DNA from: Acidobacteriaceae bacterium
GTDB lineage: Bacteria > Acidobacteriota > Terriglobia > Terriglobales > Acidobacteriaceae
Direction of reading: 5' to 3'
DNA length: 56,384 nucleotides
Assembly (NCBI GenBank): GCA_030040425.1
Contig: JASHTS010000161.1
Location: 1 to 56,384 of the forward strand
Below are positions 53,581-56,384 of this stretch, piece after piece; the stretch's first letter is position 1; every line of letters begins with the position of its first letter. The notes beneath the pieces are model-generated. The model had not been told where the DNA came from. It searched no databases and saw only the letters and a list, made by a program, of their open reading frames with translations. A program made the position numbers and the translations under genes.

Positions 53581-54333
53581 ATGAGCAATGCGTTTTTTGA
53601 GCTGTGCGCCGAGTCGAGAGAAGCCGCCTGCGCGGCAGAGTTGGGCGGTGCGGACCGGATTGAGCTGTGCTCGGAGCTCGAGCGCGGAGGGCTCACGCCC
53701 CCGGAGGAGCTGATTGCGGCGAGCGTGAGCGCCCTTTTGATTCCCGTATTCGTGCTGATCCGGCCCCGCGGAGGCAGCTTTGTGTTTTCCACGGAGGAGT
53801 TTGCGCTGATGCGCCGGCAGATTGCCACGGCCAAAGAGGCGGGCGCCCGGGGCGTGGCGGTGGGGGTTCTGCGCGAGGACGGGCGCGTGGACGTAGAGCG
53901 CTCGCGCGAGCTGGTTGAGCTGGCGCGGCCGATGGCGGCCACGTTTCATCGCGCCTTCGACGAGACCCCCGATCTGAGCGAGGCGCTCGAGCGCGTGATT
54001 GCGACCGGCGCTGAGGCGCTGCTGACATCGGGCGGAGCGAAGCAAGTGCTGGGCGGGGCCGAGTCGATCTCCGAACTGAAGAAACAAGCGGGCGATCGCA
54101 TCCAAATCATCGCCGGCGGCGGGCTGCAGCTTGAAACCCTGACCGAAGTGGTGCGGCGCTCAGGGGTGTTCTGCCTGCACGGATCGCTCAAGCGCAAGAA
54201 CGGGCACGAAACATCAGAGGATCCGGCGGGCGAGATGAGGACGCTGGAGGCCGATGTGCGCGAAGCGGTCCGGCTGCTGCAGCGGGAGATGCAAGAGCAG
54301 AATGCCGCCGCGCCCAATGGGAGCCATCCTTAA
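53581..54333 (+). CDS. cutC: CutC family protein (copper homeostasis)
   Basis: A 250-residue TIM-barrel protein. The family blocks are complete: FELCAESREAACAAELGGADRIELCSEL cut into ELCAES and GADRIELCS, GGLTPP, VLIRPRGG, MRRQIATAKEAGARGVAVG, TFHRAFDET, ALLTSGGAKQVLGG and IIAGGGL. ATG 53581 is chosen by alignment of the family N-terminus; 22 upstream codons in frame look non-coding. CutC was linked to copper tolerance in E. coli, but its biochemical reaction is still unclear. It converges with the DeoR gene. Confidence 0.93.
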   Translation: MSNAFFELCAESREAACAAELGGADRIELCSELERGGLTPPEELIAASVSALLIPVFVLIRPRGGSFVFSTEEFALMRRQIATAKEAGARGVAVGVLREDGRVDVERSRELVELARPMAATFHRAFDETPDLSEALERVIATGAEALLTSGGAKQVLGGAESISELKKQAGDRIQIIAGGGLQLETLTEVVRRSGVFCLHGSLKRKNGHETSEDPAGEMRTLEADVREAVRLLQREMQEQNAAAPNGSHP

Positions 54334-54366
54334 AGCAAGCTGAGCGGCCGACGGCAAGCGAAGGGG

Positions 54367-55152
54367 TCAGACGCGCAGGACGCGGGTTCCCTGGCGCTCA
54401 AAGGGTGCGAGTTGCTCGGAGGTGGCGCCGGTATCCGTGATCAGTACATGAATCTCGCTGGCCGGGCAGATGATGGCCGGGCTGACCTTTCCCAGTTTGC
54501 TGGAGTCAGCCACGATGACCACCTCCTTGGTTTGCTTGAGCATCTTGCGGTAGACCAGGGCCTCGTCGGTTTCGAGCGAAGTGGCACCGCGCTCGGCGTC
54601 GAGGCCGGTGACGCTGAGGAAGACTTTATCCATATATACGGTGTCAAGAAAGTTGAGCGCGGCGTTGCCGGAGAGCGCGAATGACCACGCCCAAAGCACC
54701 ACGCCGCCGGTGAGAAAAGTGCGGATGGAGGTGCGGTTCGAGAGCTCCATGCCGATGTTGATGGCGTTGGTGACCACTTGAATCTTTTCGCGATGGCGCA
54801 GGCTGCGGCCGATGTGCGTGGTGGTGGTGCCGGCGGAAAGGCCCACGGTTTCTCCCTCGTGGATGATTTCAGCGGCGGCCAGACCGATGCGGCGCTTCTC
54901 CGAGGCGTGGCGCTGCTCGCGGGCGAGGAACGAGCTGTCGTAGCGGAAGGGCTCGTAGAGCAGGGGTTCAGCCAGTTCGGCGCCTCCGTGGGTGCGGCGG
55001 ATGAGGCCGCGGTTTTCGAGCCGGGCGAGATCGCGGCGGATGCTGGGGGCCGAGGAGCCGGCAACTTCGAGCAATTCTTCAATGGTGGCGCTGCCCGTTT
55101 TGAGCAGATGCTTGACGATCTGCTCAGACCGGCGGTTTATAGACTCGGACAT
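54367..55152 (-). CDS. DeoR-family transcriptional regulator
   Basis: A 261-residue protein with the DeoR helix-turn-helix at residues 8-60 (SATIEELLEVAGSSAPSIRRDL, read as ATIEELLEVAG and APSIRRDLARLE, then RTHGGAEL) and a DeoRC sugar-phosphate sensor domain at about 80-240 (GLSAGTTTTHIG, VVTNAINI, FLTGGV, VADSSKLGKVSP). DeoR proteins usually repress genes for sugar catabolism and are released by a phosphorylated sugar. No sugar-catabolic gene adjoins it, so its targets may lie elsewhere. The start ATG 55152 has only a weak ribosome-binding site. Confidence 0.92.
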   Translation of the reverse strand: MSESINRRSEQIVKHLLKTGSATIEELLEVAGSSAPSIRRDLARLENRGLIRRTHGGAELAEPLLYEPFRYDSSFLAREQRHASEKRRIGLAAAEIIHEGETVGLSAGTTTTHIGRSLRHREKIQVVTNAINIGMELSNRTSIRTFLTGGVVLWAWSFALSGNAALNFLDTVYMDKVFLSVTGLDAERGATSLETDEALVYRKMLKQTKEVVIVADSSKLGKVSPAIICPASEIHVLITDTGATSEQLAPFERQGTRVLRV

Positions 55153-55356
55153 ACTGCGGAGATTCTACCCCGACAACGCCGAGAGCATAGAGAAAATTGA
55201 AGGATTTTGGCCCCAAGTTCACTAGATTTCGATGAGAAACATTCACATGGATGATCGTTCCCTGCCATTTTGCGCACGCTGCTGGGACAGTTTTTAGCGA
55301 GCCGGGCTGGCTAAAGGAGCGCCCGCCAGCGCAGGTCAAGTTTTCGAGCTTGCGTA

Positions 55357-55389
55357 AAGATATATCTTACGATATAGTGTGAGATATAT
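55357..55389. promoter_or_regulatory. AT-rich dyad cluster, probable PadR autoregulatory operator
   Basis: A perfect 12-bp palindrome AAGATATATCTT (55357-55368) is followed by further GATATA and GATATAT half-sites; ATATATC (55360-55366) and GATATAT (55383-55389) also form a wider inverted repeat. It lies 24 bases before the PadR gene start. PadR proteins commonly bind ATAT-type dyads in their own promoters. Confidence 0.6.
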
Positions 55390-55390
55390 T

Positions 55391-55408
55391 TTGGACGAGG
55401 AGGTCCAA
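55391..55408 (+). promoter_or_regulatory. Short hairpin holding the ribosome-binding site of the PadR gene in its loop
   Basis: TTGGAC and GTCCAA form a 6-bp stem around GAGGAG, the ribosome-binding site of ATG 55413. The loop presents the site, so the structure may tune translation. It could also be a chance feature. Confidence 0.4.
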
Positions 55409-55412
55409 GACC

Positions 55413-56087
55413 ATGTTTGGAAGAGTTTTTGAGCACGAGGGGCACGGCGGATGCCGTGGCCGACGGTATGAGAGAAGGCAGGAGTGCTGCGATCCGCAGG
55501 AATGGGCGGAGCGGCATTCCGCGTGGATTCGCGGAGGCGGGTTCGAAGCGCCGGGCGGATTCGAGGGGCAAGGTCCCGGATTGGGACGAGGCTTTGGCCG
55601 GGGGTTCGGGCGCGGATTCGGGCACGGGCGCGAGCGCATGTTCGACGCCGGGGAGATCAAACTGGTGATTCTCAAACTGCTCTCGGAGCAGCCGAGCTAT
55701 GGGTACCAGCTCATCAAGACGATGGAAGAAAGGCTGGGCGGCGGCTACACGCCGAGCGCCGGCGTGGTGTATCCCACGCTGACACTGCTCGAAGAAGAGG
55801 GCCTGGCCGCTTCCGCGGAGACCGAGGGCAAGAAGGTGTACAGCGTGACGGCGCACGGCCAGGAGTATTTAGAGGCCAACGCGGCGCGCGTGAACCAGCT
55901 TTTTGAAAGGCTGGAGGAGACCGGCAGCGGCTTTCGGCGCGGGCGCTCGCCTGAGTTGATGAAGGCGTTCCTGGACCTGCGCGGCGCGGTAATGGCGAAA
56001 GTGTGGCGCCGGGGCGCGACGCCGGAGCAAATCCGCAAGATTGCCGAGGCGATTCACGCGGCGGCCAAGGCGATCGATGAGATGTGA
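55413..56087 (+). CDS. PadR-family transcriptional regulator with Gly/Arg-rich N-terminal extension
   Basis: A 224-residue protein. Residues 1-75 are low-complexity and Gly/Arg/Glu-rich (e.g. GRGFGRGFGRGFGHGRER), followed by a PadR winged helix (78-160: IKLVILKLLSEQPSYGYQLIK, split as LVILKLLSEQ and YGYQLIKTMEE, then GVVYPTLTLLEEEGL). A C-terminal helical dimerisation part follows. PadR proteins repress efflux or envelope genes and often their own gene; the AT-rich dyad in front of ATG 55413 supports autoregulation. Known relatives with such Gly-rich leaders exist among PadR proteins in several phyla. The target genes may lie beyond the window. Confidence 0.9.
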   Translation: MFGRVFEHEGHGGCRGRRYERRQECCDPQEWAERHSAWIRGGGFEAPGGFEGQGPGLGRGFGRGFGRGFGHGRERMFDAGEIKLVILKLLSEQPSYGYQLIKTMEERLGGGYTPSAGVVYPTLTLLEEEGLAASAETEGKKVYSVTAHGQEYLEANAARVNQLFERLEETGSGFRRGRSPELMKAFLDLRGAVMAKVWRRGATPEQIRKIAEAIHAAAKAIDEM

Positions 56088-56384
56088 GAGAGGCAGGGGG
56101 CAGGGAACAGGGATCGGGGACCAGGGAGCAGAGACCGGTTTTGAATCGCGCCGCGCGGCGTCTACGCTTTGAAGTTCGACCCCCTCCCCCCCGGTATTCT
56201 GGGCGCAAATTCCTTGGTTTCATGGCTTTGGCGAGCTGCTTGCGGGCTAAATTCGTGAGCCGATGAGACTTGGCCGCAGATTCGTCCAGGGAAAAGAGTT
56301 AGAGGCGTGCCGAGGCCAAGGTTTGTTTGGTTAAGGATGGCCTTCAACGATTCTGGCACGGATGGGGGAAATGATCTGCAAAGG
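56088..56384. other. Right-end region, no gene recognised; degenerate CAGGG repeats at its start
   Basis: From about 56092 to 56134 the plus strand is a purine-rich series of CAGGG-like units. The remaining bases show no open frame with a ribosome-binding site or domain. A following gene may begin beyond the window. Confidence 0.45.

Overview
The window is GC-rich, densely coding chromosomal DNA. Its gene families point to a member of the Acidobacteriota, most likely the Acidobacteriaceae/Terriglobia. The indicators are an acidobacterial-type duplicated orphan ABC permease (ADOP/MacB-like), two very large Oar-like TonB-dependent receptors with an N-terminal carboxypeptidase-regulatory domain, several CRTAC1-like proteins (FG-GAP/VCBS propeller plus ASPIC/UnbV), large TPR proteins, and many secreted carbohydrate-active enzymes. 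This assignment is inferred from gene content; no marker gene is present. One tRNA gene, tRNA-Ile(CAU), was found. I saw no rRNA, CRISPR array, insertion sequence or phage gene.

Layout. 1-2.9 kb: a truncated GDSL/SGNH esterase diverges from a CE15 glucuronoyl esterase. 2.9-11.5 kb: mixed genes (small membrane proteins, cupin, DinB, ADOP permease, lipoprotein with a duplicated histidine-phosphatase fold, GNAT, Ig/lectin-like lipoprotein). 12.2-18.6 kb: GH54 arabinofuranosidase, ferredoxin-NADP reductase, CBS protein, tRNA-Ile, Tat-exported GH2 enzyme. 18.6-39.1 kb: a roughly 20-kb locus. On the minus strand lie a TonB-dependent receptor, a TPR protein, a Tat-exported alkaline-phosphatase-fold protein and a protein of unknown family. 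Divergent from these on the plus strand is a tightly coupled run of a giant CRTAC/redoxin-like/TPR fusion, a TPR protein and two more CRTAC proteins. A second TPR protein, with the same C-terminal tail as the first, closes the locus.

39.1-46.2 kb: a GH35-like enzyme, then five overlapping minus-strand genes: MBOAT acyltransferase, two paralogous SGNH proteins, an acyl carrier protein and a KASIII/FabH homologue whose catalytic Cys is Ser. The set resembles the D-alanylation (DltB/DltC/DltD) and alginate O-acetylation (AlgI/AlgJ/AlgX) machineries, but the adenylating DltA is replaced by the Ser-KASIII. It is the best candidate here for a poorly described system, probably acylating a cell-surface glycan or exported polymer. 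46.5-56.4 kb: an RlpA-like protein, a PQQ-type propeller lipoprotein, a second TonB-dependent receptor, CutC, a DeoR repressor and a PadR regulator with its own AT-rich dyad operator.

Taken together, the window describes a soil-type polymer degrader. Secreted hydrolases and esterases debranch hemicellulose-like glycans, TonB receptors import the products, and LacI-like, DeoR and PadR elements probably supply local control. Functions come from reading motifs and domain order; no database search was possible.
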